Below are positions 41,608-49,817 of a DNA stretch of 64,000 nt, one piece after another. The stretch covers positions 3,552,634 to 3,616,633 of the forward strand of contig NZ_KI421517.1 of NCBI RefSeq assembly GCF_000473365.1, written 5' to 3'. The translations under genes and the position numbers were made by a program. Below the pieces are notes generated by a model. The model was not told where the DNA came from. It saw only the letters and a program-made list of their open reading frames with translations, and searched no databases. Origin of the DNA: Adhaeribacter aquaticus DSM 16391 (lineage in GTDB: Bacteria > Bacteroidota > Bacteroidia > Cytophagales > Hymenobacteraceae). Numbering within the stretch: position 1 is the stretch's first letter; each line of letters begins with the position of its first letter.

Positions 41608-43089
41608 CTATTTATTAAATGTTTTTGGCCAGGTAAAAGTAAAGGTGGCACCTTTGCCCAGTTCAGATGTAACAGTTATTGTGCCGCCATGCCGGTCTAT
41701 TATTTTCTTCACAATTGCTAAACCAACTCCGGTGCTTTCCACTGCGTCCCGTTCCTGTAAAGTCTGAAACACAATAAAAATGCGCTCATGGTATTCCGCA
41801 TCGATACCTGGTCCATCATCGGTAACGGAAAAGCTATAATGTTGGTTATTGTCCTGACAGCTTATGGAAATAAGTCCTTTGGGCTTATCATGATATTTTA
41901 TGGCATTGCTGATTAAGTTAGAAAAAACTTGCTGCAAATGAAAACGAACGGTATAAATGGTTGGCATTTCAGTAAGTATTTCTATTGCAATATGCTTGGG
42001 TGCCGAAAGCAGATCAATTGTTTCTAGTAAAAGGTCTTTCACGTTTACGACCTCTTGCAACTCCTTGCCTCTGCCAATTCGGGCTAACGCTAATATTCCA
42101 TTAATTAAATTTTCCATCCGGTGCACCCGGGTTCGCATCAACCGCAGGTATTCCTGAACGTTTTCCGGTAGATTGTCTCCCAGATCTTCTTCTATCCACT
42201 TCGAAGCATTATCTATTCCCCGTAAAGGTGCTTTTAAGTCGTGCGAAACAATGTAAGCAAACTGATCTAGTTCCTTGTTTTTGGCTTCCAGTTCCTCAAT
42301 GGTAGATTGAATGGTAAAAGCCATAATGTTAAGAGATTTAGATAAGTTACTAAGCTCATCCTGGGAGAAATCTTCTATCTGAACCTGGTATTTCCCTTGG
42401 GAAATATTTTGGGCATGCTTTACCATGGTTACAATCCGGCGGGTAATACTTTTGCTGATGTAATACGCCCAGCTTAACCCCACAAAAACAGAAAGTATGG
42501 TTAAAACAAACGAAATAAGCCGGGTTCGCTTAATGCTGCTACTCAACTTATCAGCCCTTTCCTGCCTTACTTTATATTCTATTGCATTAAAATCCCGGAA
42601 AAGCGTACGCATCTCATCTACCATTTGCCGACCCTGCAAGTTGAGTAAATCATCAGCATTTTTTAATTCCTTAATACCCGAAGTAATATTTGAGTTTTGG
42701 GTTCTTTTCTCCCTGATTAAAGGATCAGAAAAATGATTATACCATTGGTAATGAATTTCCCGGATTCTTTTTATTTGGCGAGTTTGCTCGGGGGAGTCTT
42801 CTACTAGTTTGGTTAAACTAGAAAACATATGAGGAAGCTCTTTGGCCGCTTCCGTGTAGGGCTCCAGGAAAGCCTCATTACCAGTCAGTAAAAAACCACG
42901 CATTCCGGTTTCCATGTCGGTAATGCTTAATTGTAAGGCAGCCGAACTTCTGCGTACCTCCTGTGACTTAGATAACCAACTGCTGTTTTCTAATACATCT
43001 TCAGATAATCTGAAATTAAGGATGGAGGCTGCCGTGAAAATGAAACAGATAATTACAAATCCGGCAAATAATTTGGTAGATAACTTCAT
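41608..43089 (-). CDS. CHASE3-HAMP sensor histidine kinase
   Basis: This 493-residue kinase has a first transmembrane helix (about 7-25), an extracytoplasmic CHASE3 domain (ITDMETGMRGFLLTGNEAFLE), a second helix (LISFVLTILSVFVGLSWAYYI) and a HAMP domain. The HisKA domain carries FAYIVSHDLKAPLRG, and the HATPase has N, G1 and G2 boxes (NLISNAIKYHD, VTDDGPGID, STGVGLAIVKKII). It is in an operon with the Rcp1-like regulator. CHASE3 binds unknown signals. The HK-Rcp pairing is common in this phylum. Confidence 0.93.
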   Translation of the reverse strand: MKLSTKLFAGFVIICFIFTAASILNFRLSEDVLENSSWLSKSQEVRRSSAALQLSITDMETGMRGFLLTGNEAFLEPYTEAAKELPHMFSSLTKLVEDSPEQTRQIKRIREIHYQWYNHFSDPLIREKRTQNSNITSGIKELKNADDLLNLQGRQMVDEMRTLFRDFNAIEYKVRQERADKLSSSIKRTRLISFVLTILSVFVGLSWAYYISKSITRRIVTMVKHAQNISQGKYQVQIEDFSQDELSNLSKSLNIMAFTIQSTIEELEAKNKELDQFAYIVSHDLKAPLRGIDNASKWIEEDLGDNLPENVQEYLRLMRTRVHRMENLINGILALARIGRGKELQEVVNVKDLLLETIDLLSAPKHIAIEILTEMPTIYTVRFHLQQVFSNLISNAIKYHDKPKGLISISCQDNNQHYSFSVTDDGPGIDAEYHERIFIVFQTLQERDAVESTGVGLAIVKKIIDRHGGTITVTSELGKGATFTFTWPKTFNK

Positions 43090-43145
43090 TCTTAATTTAG
43101 TTTAACCAGAACTAAAAACAACCAATCGTACTAACTATTAAGGCA

Positions 43146-43153
43146 CAAAGCTA
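43146..43153 (-). promoter_or_regulatory. -7 promoter box for the CHASE3 kinase operon
   Basis: On the minus strand this reads TAGCTTTG, an exact TAnnTTTG match, 57 bases before the ATG at 43089. Confidence 0.5.
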
Positions 43154-43523
43154 CGTGCAAAATGGTATTCATTCCTTTTAATTACAAAATAAATTGCCAT
43201 GAGTAAAGATGATTCACCTACTACCGGACCTGTAGCTGGCTTGAAATGAGGGAATTACTTACGGTGCATTTTAAAAAATTCTTGAAAATAAAAATATATA
43301 GCAGCCTAAAAAGAGGCTTCTATAAAAAGAGAATTAAATTAAGTTAAAGTATAATATCTAATTAGTTGAAATTTAGGATTTTATACTATTAGACTCATGG
43401 GTTATTTAATGTTGAGCCCGGATGTATTTGGTTAAAGAGAGCTAACCTTTTTCCTGAAATGGCTGTAATTCGTAATAATTTTATTATATTAGAATATTGT
43501 TTCACCTAACCCCACCTTAAGTT
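43154..43523. other. Intergenic region between the CHASE3 kinase and zinc-ribbon genes
   Basis: There is no gene of ordinary size. A 16-codon frame at 43199 (MSKDDSPTTGPVAGLK) has no supporting signal. A small hairpin, AGCC with GGCT around TAAAAAGA, lies near 43302-43317. No exact promoter box is seen for the gene at 43524. Confidence 0.45.
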
Positions 43524-43784
43524 ATGTCTACTTCTACATGCCCAAAGTGTACTAATTCCTCAATAGAGGTGATCAACAAAAGGCCTCATAATCAAAATTT
43601 TAAATTGCTTTTTGTGCAATGTGGCCAGTGTGGTTCAGATTTAGGTACCATCGATAACCAGCAAGCAACAGAATCTTGGCCAGCTATTAACAGTACTGGC
43701 AGTTCTTCTTTTTTTCAGACAGATACTTTTGGTAGTAATTCAGAATCGGTAATGACCTATTCCAATTTCACTTTGCCAAACTAA
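43524..43784 (+). CDS. Small zinc-ribbon protein of unknown function
   Basis: This 86-residue protein has a CPKC at residues 5-8 and a CGQC near 33-36, spaced as in a zinc ribbon, with beta strands between them (IEVINKR, FKLLFVQCGQC). The C-terminal 45 residues are Ser/Thr/Asn-rich and probably disordered. I do not recognise the family. It may bind nucleic acid or protein. It stands alone between two kinases with its own terminator. Confidence 0.75.
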   Translation: MSTSTCPKCTNSSIEVINKRPHNQNFKLLFVQCGQCGSDLGTIDNQQATESWPAINSTGSSSFFQTDTFGSNSESVMTYSNFTLPN

Positions 43785-43836
43785 CTAAAGGCTAGAATGC
43801 TTATAGCTATTTATCGTAATTGAAAGATTAATCAAT

Positions 43837-43871
43837 AAAAGGGGAGCTGTTGTTAAGTAGCTCCTTTTTTT
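43837..43871. terminator. Terminator after the zinc-ribbon gene
   Basis: GGAGCT (43843-43848) pairs with AGCTCC (43859-43864). The stem is extended by G-T and A-T pairs and followed by a T run. It may also serve the convergent PAS kinase gene. Confidence 0.8.
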
Positions 43872-43889
43872 ATTTAAATTTAATTTATA

Positions 43890-44972
43890 TTAAAAATCCA
43901 AAACCGGAAAAGTGAGATAAAATGTGGTGCCTTTATTTTCCTCACTTTCAAAGGTGATATTTCCTCCTTGCAACTCCACCAAATCCTGGATAATAGATAA
44001 ACCTACGCCATTTGGTTGTTCACCGTTTAAACCAGGACGCATCGCTTTCTTATCTTTTTTGTTAAATAAATAAGGGTGTAGTTCTTTTGGTATGCCTATC
44101 CCAGTATCCGAATGGGTGATAATCAGCTTAGATTCTTGCTGCTCAACGGCAATAGAAATTTTTCCTTCCGGAGGAGTAAACTTGATAGAATTAGTAATTA
44201 GGTTATTCATAATTTGAACAAACTTAATTGGATCTAATTCGCCAATTATTTTATCGTTGGGACCCTTAATTTCTATAGCCGTTTTGATAATTTTAGATTT
44301 ATAAAAGGTTTCGGCTACTTCTGTTACTTTATTTACTATATCAAATCTTTCTTTATTCACCGCAATAGCTACTGAGCTAATATGTTCATCGTTTAGCACA
44401 TCGTTTATTAGGTTAAGGCAGTCTTCGTAGGCCCGGTTTAAAATATTTATATAGTTCTCTACTTCTTCGTACGCTTTAGTATGATGATCTAGTTCTAATA
44501 AACCAGAAACACCTTTAACAATAGCAAGGGGGCTTTGTAAATCATGAGCTATTATCTGTAAAACATTGTTTTTCTTCCGGCCAAACTCCAACAGGTATTC
44601 TAAATATTGCGCCTGTTGGCTTACATCTTCTGCTTTGCCGGCTATAGCTTTTACCTGCCCCTTTTCATCCTCAATCGGATAAGCATCTAGTCGAATTCTT
44701 TTTTCTTTTTCTTTCGAAAATTTTAGATCAAATTCTAATTTAGAAACTGAGCCTTTACAAACTTTATCAAAGCGCATTTTTACAGCTTCCAGGTCATCGG
44801 GATGGATGCGGGAAAGTAAAAGGCTAGGGGAAATTAGGATATCTTCTTTTTTCTCCTCCCAAACAGATTCCAGGGCTTGGCTCAGGTAGTCAAATTTTCC
44901 GGTAGATAGGTTATACAAAAAGAAGATTTCGGAGCTGGACTTATCTATTTGTTCTAGAAGGTTTGGTATCAT
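43890..44972 (-). CDS. PAS domain sensor histidine kinase
   Basis: This soluble 360-residue kinase has no transmembrane segment. A PAS domain (about 8-125; FFLYNLSTGKFDYLSQALESVW) ends in a PAC-like motif. HisKA carries LQIIAHDLQSPLAIV, and HATPase_c carries NLITNSIKFTPPEG, HSDTGIGIPKEL and NGVGLSIIQDLVEL. It is an orphan: no response regulator adjoins it. The signal is unknown. Confidence 0.92.
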   Translation of the reverse strand: MIPNLLEQIDKSSSEIFFLYNLSTGKFDYLSQALESVWEEKKEDILISPSLLLSRIHPDDLEAVKMRFDKVCKGSVSKLEFDLKFSKEKEKRIRLDAYPIEDEKGQVKAIAGKAEDVSQQAQYLEYLLEFGRKKNNVLQIIAHDLQSPLAIVKGVSGLLELDHHTKAYEEVENYINILNRAYEDCLNLINDVLNDEHISSVAIAVNKERFDIVNKVTEVAETFYKSKIIKTAIEIKGPNDKIIGELDPIKFVQIMNNLITNSIKFTPPEGKISIAVEQQESKLIITHSDTGIGIPKELHPYLFNKKDKKAMRPGLNGEQPNGVGLSIIQDLVELQGGNITFESEENKGTTFYLTFPVLDF

Positions 44973-45276
44973 GCTATCCAGTTGAGGTATAGTGCTGTAC
45001 GTGTTATAAATTCCTAATTAGTTAGGAGTTTATAGGTTATTCAAGATTCTGATTGGGTAATACGTAGTTCTGGCGAAAAAAGGTAATTGGCTTTAGATGT
45101 ATTTAAGCTCTGCTGCTAGGGGACTAAGCGCAGGCAATGGGGAAAAACAAATTGATTGCTTAAATCACGGATTAAGCAAAATAAGCATCAATATGAAGAA
45201 AAGTAGTTTAGGAGGAAAAGTAGTTTAAGAGGAAAATTTATGCTTGTATTCCAATAAGGGGTTGAAAAACGTAAAC
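44973..45276. other. Intergenic region upstream of the PAS kinase
   Basis: This is a 304-bp stretch without a recognisable gene. A short direct repeat, AGTAGTTTA...AGGA (near 45203-45237), is present: AAAAGTAGTTTAGGAGG and AAAAGTAGTTTAAGAGG. No exact promoter box is seen for the PAS kinase. Confidence 0.4.
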
Positions 45277-45306
45277 AAAAAAAGCTGCGGTAAGGCAGCT
45301 TTTTTT
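45277..45306 (-). terminator. Terminator of the gene at 45353-45667
   Basis: The stem AAAAAAAGCTGC (45277-45288) pairs with GCAGCTTTTTTT (45295-45306) around a 6-base loop. It lies just after the stop of the small minus-strand gene. Confidence 0.85.
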
Positions 45307-45352
45307 TATATTTTTTAATAAATTAAAATACGGTTTTCAATAGAAGTAGCTA

Positions 45353-45667
45353 TCAATCCCAGTAAACTTGAGGACCGGCTAAATCTAATTTATCTTCTTT
45401 TAAAGCTACACAATCTGCTGTTAAAGCTTCATGAAACAGTTTTATTATTACTTTGTTAGTACCCATTATTTCTAAATAATGGCAAATGGTTTCTAATCGC
45501 ATCAAATAAGGAAAGGTATTGCTTCTGGCCATTAACTCTTTAATATCATTACTCAATTGAGGTAACTCATCAAAGCTCACTGAATACACTTTAATTGTTT
45601 TTAACAGCCTTTCAACGATGAATTCATATTTAATTTCCAACGCCTTCTCTTGCAATATCATAACCAT
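45353..45667 (-). CDS. Hypothetical small helical protein
   Basis: I do not recognise this 104-residue protein. It has no signal peptide or transmembrane helix and looks all-helical: IKYEFIVERLLKTIKVYSV, LPQLSNDIKELMARS and TICHYLEIMGTNKVIIKLFHEAL. Starts at the first or third codon (Met1 or Met3) are both possible. It sits upstream of a good terminator among signalling genes, so a regulatory partner role is possible but unsupported. Confidence 0.65.
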   Translation of the reverse strand: MVMILQEKALEIKYEFIVERLLKTIKVYSVSFDELPQLSNDIKELMARSNTFPYLMRLETICHYLEIMGTNKVIIKLFHEALTADCVALKEDKLDLAGPQVYWD

Positions 45668-45814
45668 AGTTTAATAAGTTTTATATATTGTAAAATTAAC
45701 ACTTATTAAAAATCTGTTTTGTAGGTAGTTATACTTAAAAATGTATTTATATATACTTAATTATTTTAGTAGAACTACCCATGCAAAAGATGATGAAATT
45801 TCGCCTTCTTAGCT

Positions 45815-46924
45815 TTATTTTATCTCCATGTAACAGGAAAGCGGGAAATGATCAGATAAATTTACCTCTTGTTTATCAAACCGGGTGCTGGTTATTTTTT
45901 TGTCGTGCAGCATATAATCAATCCGCAGCATTGGTATTAAGCCATTATAGGTGTTGCCAAAACCCTGGCCGCTTTCTACAAAGGCATCATTTAAATTATT
46001 CCGTATTTTATTATATGTGTAAGAGGAGGGTGGATCATTGAAATCGCCGCAGATTATAACCGGATATGGGGAGTTCTTGATATGATGGGCTACAATATCT
46101 ACCTGATGCGATCTTTTAATAGCCCCCGTTTTAAGTCGCTGCAAGATAGACCGAGTGGCCAACCATTTTTTTTCTTTCTTGTTTGGTTGATCTAAAAACT
46201 CATAATCTTCTTTTTTTAACCTGTTAGACTGAAAATGAACATTATAAACCCGAACAGTATCTTCATTTATTTTAATATCCGAATAAATACATAGGTTATT
46301 GGTAACTTCTCTAAATAAAATACTACCCTTATTAACTATAGGAAACCGGCTAAATGTAGCAATGCCCCAGTAGTCGGCCCCATTTTTTATTTTAGTATAA
46401 GTTACATGAACATTTGGGATATGCAGTAATTGTTGCAGGCTATCCAGATTATTCATCCCTTTTCTTTTAGTGGAGGTATAAAATTCCTGTAGACACAGAA
46501 TGTCGGCATTCTCGTCCTGCAAAAAAATAAATATCTGATCTTTTGTTTCTGGCCTGCCCGTCCACCGGTATAAATCAAAAAGGCGGGTATTAAAAGTTAG
46601 TACCTTGAAAACATCTTTAGATTTTAAAACAGGTATCTCGCCTAGTTGTAGCTGCACCTGGTTACTTAAATTGGGGAGCCCGGCCATTATAACTATAAAT
46701 GAAATCAGCACTTCCCATTTAAAGAGTATAAGCCAATAAATTATAAACAGAATATTAATAACTAATAAATAGGCGTAGGCTATTCCTACTAAGGCAACTG
46801 GCCAGGCCAAAGCCGGGCTTATGTAAGAAGCCAGTATGGAAATGCCTAAAAGAAAGGCTGCAACAATATTTAAAAGTAAAATAAACCGGTAAGACCAAGG
46901 TTTAAAAGGCTTTTTAAGTTTCAA
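45815..46924 (-). CDS. Membrane-anchored endonuclease/exonuclease/phosphatase family protein
   Basis: This 369-residue protein has about three N-terminal transmembrane helices (residues 12-95), then an EEP-fold domain. The motifs are DILCLQEF (metal-binding Glu), VHVTYTKI, YNVHFQSN, IICGDFNDPP and a final DHFPLSCYME with the catalytic Asp-His. The fold includes DNases, phosphodiesterases and sphingomyelinases, so the substrate is open. The start codon must be TTG (46924), because a stop follows in frame upstream and no ATG lies before the helices. Confidence 0.87.
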   Translation of the reverse strand: MKLKKPFKPWSYRFILLLNIVAAFLLGISILASYISPALAWPVALVGIAYAYLLVINILFIIYWLILFKWEVLISFIVIMAGLPNLSNQVQLQLGEIPVLKSKDVFKVLTFNTRLFDLYRWTGRPETKDQIFIFLQDENADILCLQEFYTSTKRKGMNNLDSLQQLLHIPNVHVTYTKIKNGADYWGIATFSRFPIVNKGSILFREVTNNLCIYSDIKINEDTVRVYNVHFQSNRLKKEDYEFLDQPNKKEKKWLATRSILQRLKTGAIKRSHQVDIVAHHIKNSPYPVIICGDFNDPPSSYTYNKIRNNLNDAFVESGQGFGNTYNGLIPMLRIDYMLHDKKITSTRFDKQEVNLSDHFPLSCYMEIK

Positions 46925-47454
46925 GTACTTTAGTATTCAAATATTTTTTAATTATTAAAGGTAATAACGCTGCTTACTTACTTCATTATCCTGGATCCTT
47001 TCTTTTCAAAAGTCCGGGATTTGAATCAGGTAATTTAAAGCAGTTTATATCAGTACCGGTATAATAGTTTTTATTTTTTAACAATAGGTTTAGACCTTAC
47101 AAAGCTACTAAAAGGGCTTTGCTAAGATAGCAAAAAATTATCTCGTTCTGGCCATTCAATCGGTTAAAAAAGCCCGACGTTCAATTAAATTGTTTGCCGG
47201 ATCTGGTAAAGTGGCAGATTGTAGGGATAGTAAATTAGAATAATTTTTTTAGGTTTTTTTGAGTTGTAATTTTTTACAATTAAATAAGGTTGGTAAAATT
47301 TTTATTCCTTTGCTATCCAGTTAATAAGGGGTTGTGGTTTTGTCTTTTCCCGTTTCTGAAAAGCTGAAAGTTTAGGTCCTTACAGAGGCTTCAGGAACAG
47401 GGAAACCAGAAACATAACTTGATTTAAAGAGTAAGATTAGCCATCTTAGACTTT
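46925..47454. other. 530-bp intergenic region before otsAB
   Basis: This is the longest gap in the window and lies between divergent genes. On the minus strand 47100-47107 reads TAGCTTTG, a -7 box that would give the EEP gene a leader of about 170 bases. On the plus strand no exact box is seen for otsAB. A short palindrome, TTGTAA-TTTT-TTACAA, lies at 47264-47279. No coding frame. Confidence 0.45.
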
Positions 47455-49641
47455 ATGGCTAGAAAAATCATTGTTTCGAACAGGCTCCCAATTAAAGTAA
47501 AAAAGGGAGCAGAAGGCGGCATGACCTTTGAACCCAGTGAAGGCGGCCTGGCTACCGGGCTTGGTTCCGTATATAAAGAAGGACAAAATCTCTGGATTGG
47601 TTGGCCGGGCTTATTCTTACAGGATGAAGAAGAAGAACAGATAGTAACCCAGGAATTGGAGCATGAAAGTATGCTGCCAGTTTTTCTGACGGAAACTGAA
47701 ATTAAAGAATTTTATGAAGGTTTTAGTAACGAAACCTTATGGCCTACTTTCCATTATTTTTCCCAATACGCCGTTTACGAGCAAGACTATTGGGATGCCT
47801 ATGTAAACGTAAACCAAAAATTCTGTGATCAGATTGTAAAAAGTTCAAATCCGGGCGATACCATCTGGATTCATGATTACCAGTTACTGTTGTTACCTTC
47901 TATGGTACGGGAGGCGCTGCCGGATATTAACATTGGCTTTTTCCAACATATTCCATTTTCTTCTTATGAGGTGTTCAGGTTATTGCCCTGGCGTAAAGCT
48001 ATTTTAAAAGGCATGTTAGGAGCAGATTTAATAGGATTCCATACCTATGATGATGTGCGACATTTTGTAAGTTCGGTGACGCATATTGTTGGATACCCGG
48101 CTTCGCAAGGACTTATAGAAACTGGTAACCGCAATGTAATGGTGGATGCTTTCCCGATGGGCATTGATTATGAAAAATATGCCCAACTGGCCTCTTCCGA
48201 CAAGGTAAAATCTATTGCAGCTGAGTTTAGAAAGGCTTTAAACAAACGCAAAATAATATTATCTATAGACCGATTAGACTATTCGAAAGGAATTCCGCAG
48301 CGGTTAAGGGCATTTGAGTTATTTCTGAAGGAAAGACCCGATTTCTATGAAAAAGTAACTTTAATTATGATTGTAGTTCCTTCCCGGGACCAGGTAGAAA
48401 AGTACAAAGAATTAAAAGTAGAAATAGACGAAATTGTTGGCCGGATAAATAGTGCTTACCGAACCATTACGTGGGCCCCGGTGCAGTATTATTACCATGC
48501 TTTCCCGCTGGAAGAGTTATCTGCATTTTATAGCTTGGCAGATGTGGCTTTGGTAACACCTATGCGCGATGGCATGAACCTGGTATGTAAAGAATATATA
48601 GCTAGCCGGACAGATGGCACAGGGATATTAATTTTAAGTGAAATGGCAGGTGCGGCCAAAGAACTTTCCGAAGCAATTCTGATTAATCCCAATGACGTGA
48701 ACCAGATTGCAGAAGCGCTTTTCCAGTCTTTGACCACACCCGAAGCGGAACAGAAACCCCACATGACCATTATGCAGGAAACTGTCCGGAAATATGATAT
48801 TCATCACTGGGTGAAAATTTTTATGGACCGGTTAGCCTATATAAAGGAAATGCAACAATCCCTTAAAACCAGTTTATTAACAGATGGAAAGCAAAAACAA
48901 TTAGAACAGGCGTATGCCGAAGCAACTTCCCGTCTTATTTTTTTAGATTATGATGGTACCTTAATGGGCTTTTCCAGTGATCCACAAAAAGCTCAACCCG
49001 ATACCGAGTTGCTGGATACACTGACCCGCCTGGCGGCAGATAAAAAAAACAGGGTGGTTATTATAAGTGGCCGCGACCATACTACATTGGGCTCCTGGCT
49101 AGGGCATTTGCCTATTGATATGATAGCGGAACATGGGGTGTGGTTGCAAAAGCACGAAACTTCTTGGGAAATGATTCAGAACCTGAAGAATGACTGGAAA
49201 GAGGATATCCGGCCCATTTTGGAAACTTATGTGAACCGGACACCTGGTGCTTTACTGGAAGAAAAAGATTATGCGCTGGTATGGCACTTTCGGAAAGTAG
49301 ATTTGGGTTTAGGCGAAACCCGGGCCGGAGAGCTTAGCAGCCATTTGAGTTATTTAGTTGCCAATCGGAATTTACAAATAATGGAAGGCGACAAAATTGT
49401 GGAAATAAAAAACATTGAAGTAAATAAAGGTGTAGCGGCTTCGCGGTGGCTGGAAGAGTACCCAAGTCAATTTGTAGTGGCAATAGGGGATGATAGAACC
49501 GATGAAGATACTTTCCAGGTTATGCCCGAAAATGCCTATACCATCAAAGTTGGGAGTACGCGATCCAGAGCCCGGTTCCATTTAAAAACTTTTAAAGAGG
49601 TTCGGGAACTACTAAAAAATTTAAATAACCTGCAGGAATAG
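47455..49641 (+). CDS. otsAB: Bifunctional trehalose-6-phosphate synthase / trehalose-6-phosphate phosphatase
   Basis: This 728-residue fusion makes trehalose from UDP-glucose and glucose-6-phosphate in one chain. The GT20 synthase part (1-480) has IVSNRLPIKV, WIHDYQLLLLPSMVRE, FFQHIPFSSYEVFRLLPWR, DRLDYSKGIPQR and MRDGMNLVCKEY. The HAD phosphatase part (about 490-728) has the nucleophile motif LDYDGT with Asp498 and Asp500, VVIISGRDHTTLGSW, and AIGDDRTDEDTF. Trehalose protects against drying and osmotic stress. It is a single-gene unit with a terminator and faces the bacteriophytochrome gene tail to tail. Confidence 0.96.
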   Translation: MARKIIVSNRLPIKVKKGAEGGMTFEPSEGGLATGLGSVYKEGQNLWIGWPGLFLQDEEEEQIVTQELEHESMLPVFLTETEIKEFYEGFSNETLWPTFHYFSQYAVYEQDYWDAYVNVNQKFCDQIVKSSNPGDTIWIHDYQLLLLPSMVREALPDINIGFFQHIPFSSYEVFRLLPWRKAILKGMLGADLIGFHTYDDVRHFVSSVTHIVGYPASQGLIETGNRNVMVDAFPMGIDYEKYAQLASSDKVKSIAAEFRKALNKRKIILSIDRLDYSKGIPQRLRAFELFLKERPDFYEKVTLIMIVVPSRDQVEKYKELKVEIDEIVGRINSAYRTITWAPVQYYYHAFPLEELSAFYSLADVALVTPMRDGMNLVCKEYIASRTDGTGILILSEMAGAAKELSEAILINPNDVNQIAEALFQSLTTPEAEQKPHMTIMQETVRKYDIHHWVKIFMDRLAYIKEMQQSLKTSLLTDGKQKQLEQAYAEATSRLIFLDYDGTLMGFSSDPQKAQPDTELLDTLTRLAADKKNRVVIISGRDHTTLGSWLGHLPIDMIAEHGVWLQKHETSWEMIQNLKNDWKEDIRPILETYVNRTPGALLEEKDYALVWHFRKVDLGLGETRAGELSSHLSYLVANRNLQIMEGDKIVEIKNIEVNKGVAASRWLEEYPSQFVVAIGDDRTDEDTFQVMPENAYTIKVGSTRSRARFHLKTFKEVRELLKNLNNLQE

Positions 49642-49702
49642 CAATTGCCAGATATTGCAGGTGATCTTAAGGGTTGAAAAAAATATATCTCAATAATAAA
49701 TT

Positions 49703-49745
49703 AAAAAAGGTATTAGGTGGGAATTTAAACCTGATACCTTTTTTT
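49703..49745 (+). terminator. Terminator of otsAB
   Basis: AAAAAAGGTATTAGGT (49703-49718) pairs with its mirror arm (49729-49744), with one G-T pair, followed by T. Confidence 0.85.
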
Positions 49746-49793
49746 AATCTACAAGAATTACAGCTATTTATTTAAGTTTTAACAGTTGTTGAA

Positions 49794-49817
49794 AAAAAGG
49801 GTGTTTCAAACACCTTT
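49794..49817 (-). terminator. Terminator of the bacteriophytochrome gene
   Basis: AAAGGGTGTTT and AAACACCTTT form a tight stem-loop around a single C (49807). On the minus strand it is followed by a T run. It overlaps the stop codon of the kinase gene. Confidence 0.75.

Noticed and set aside
43199-43249. 16-codon peptide MSKDDSPTTGPVAGLK
   Set aside because: Too short and without ribosome-binding site or context to call a gene.
45781-46041. Plus-strand frame overlapping the EEP gene
   Set aside because: Antisense shadow of a gene with clear catalytic motifs; composition is unlike a real protein.
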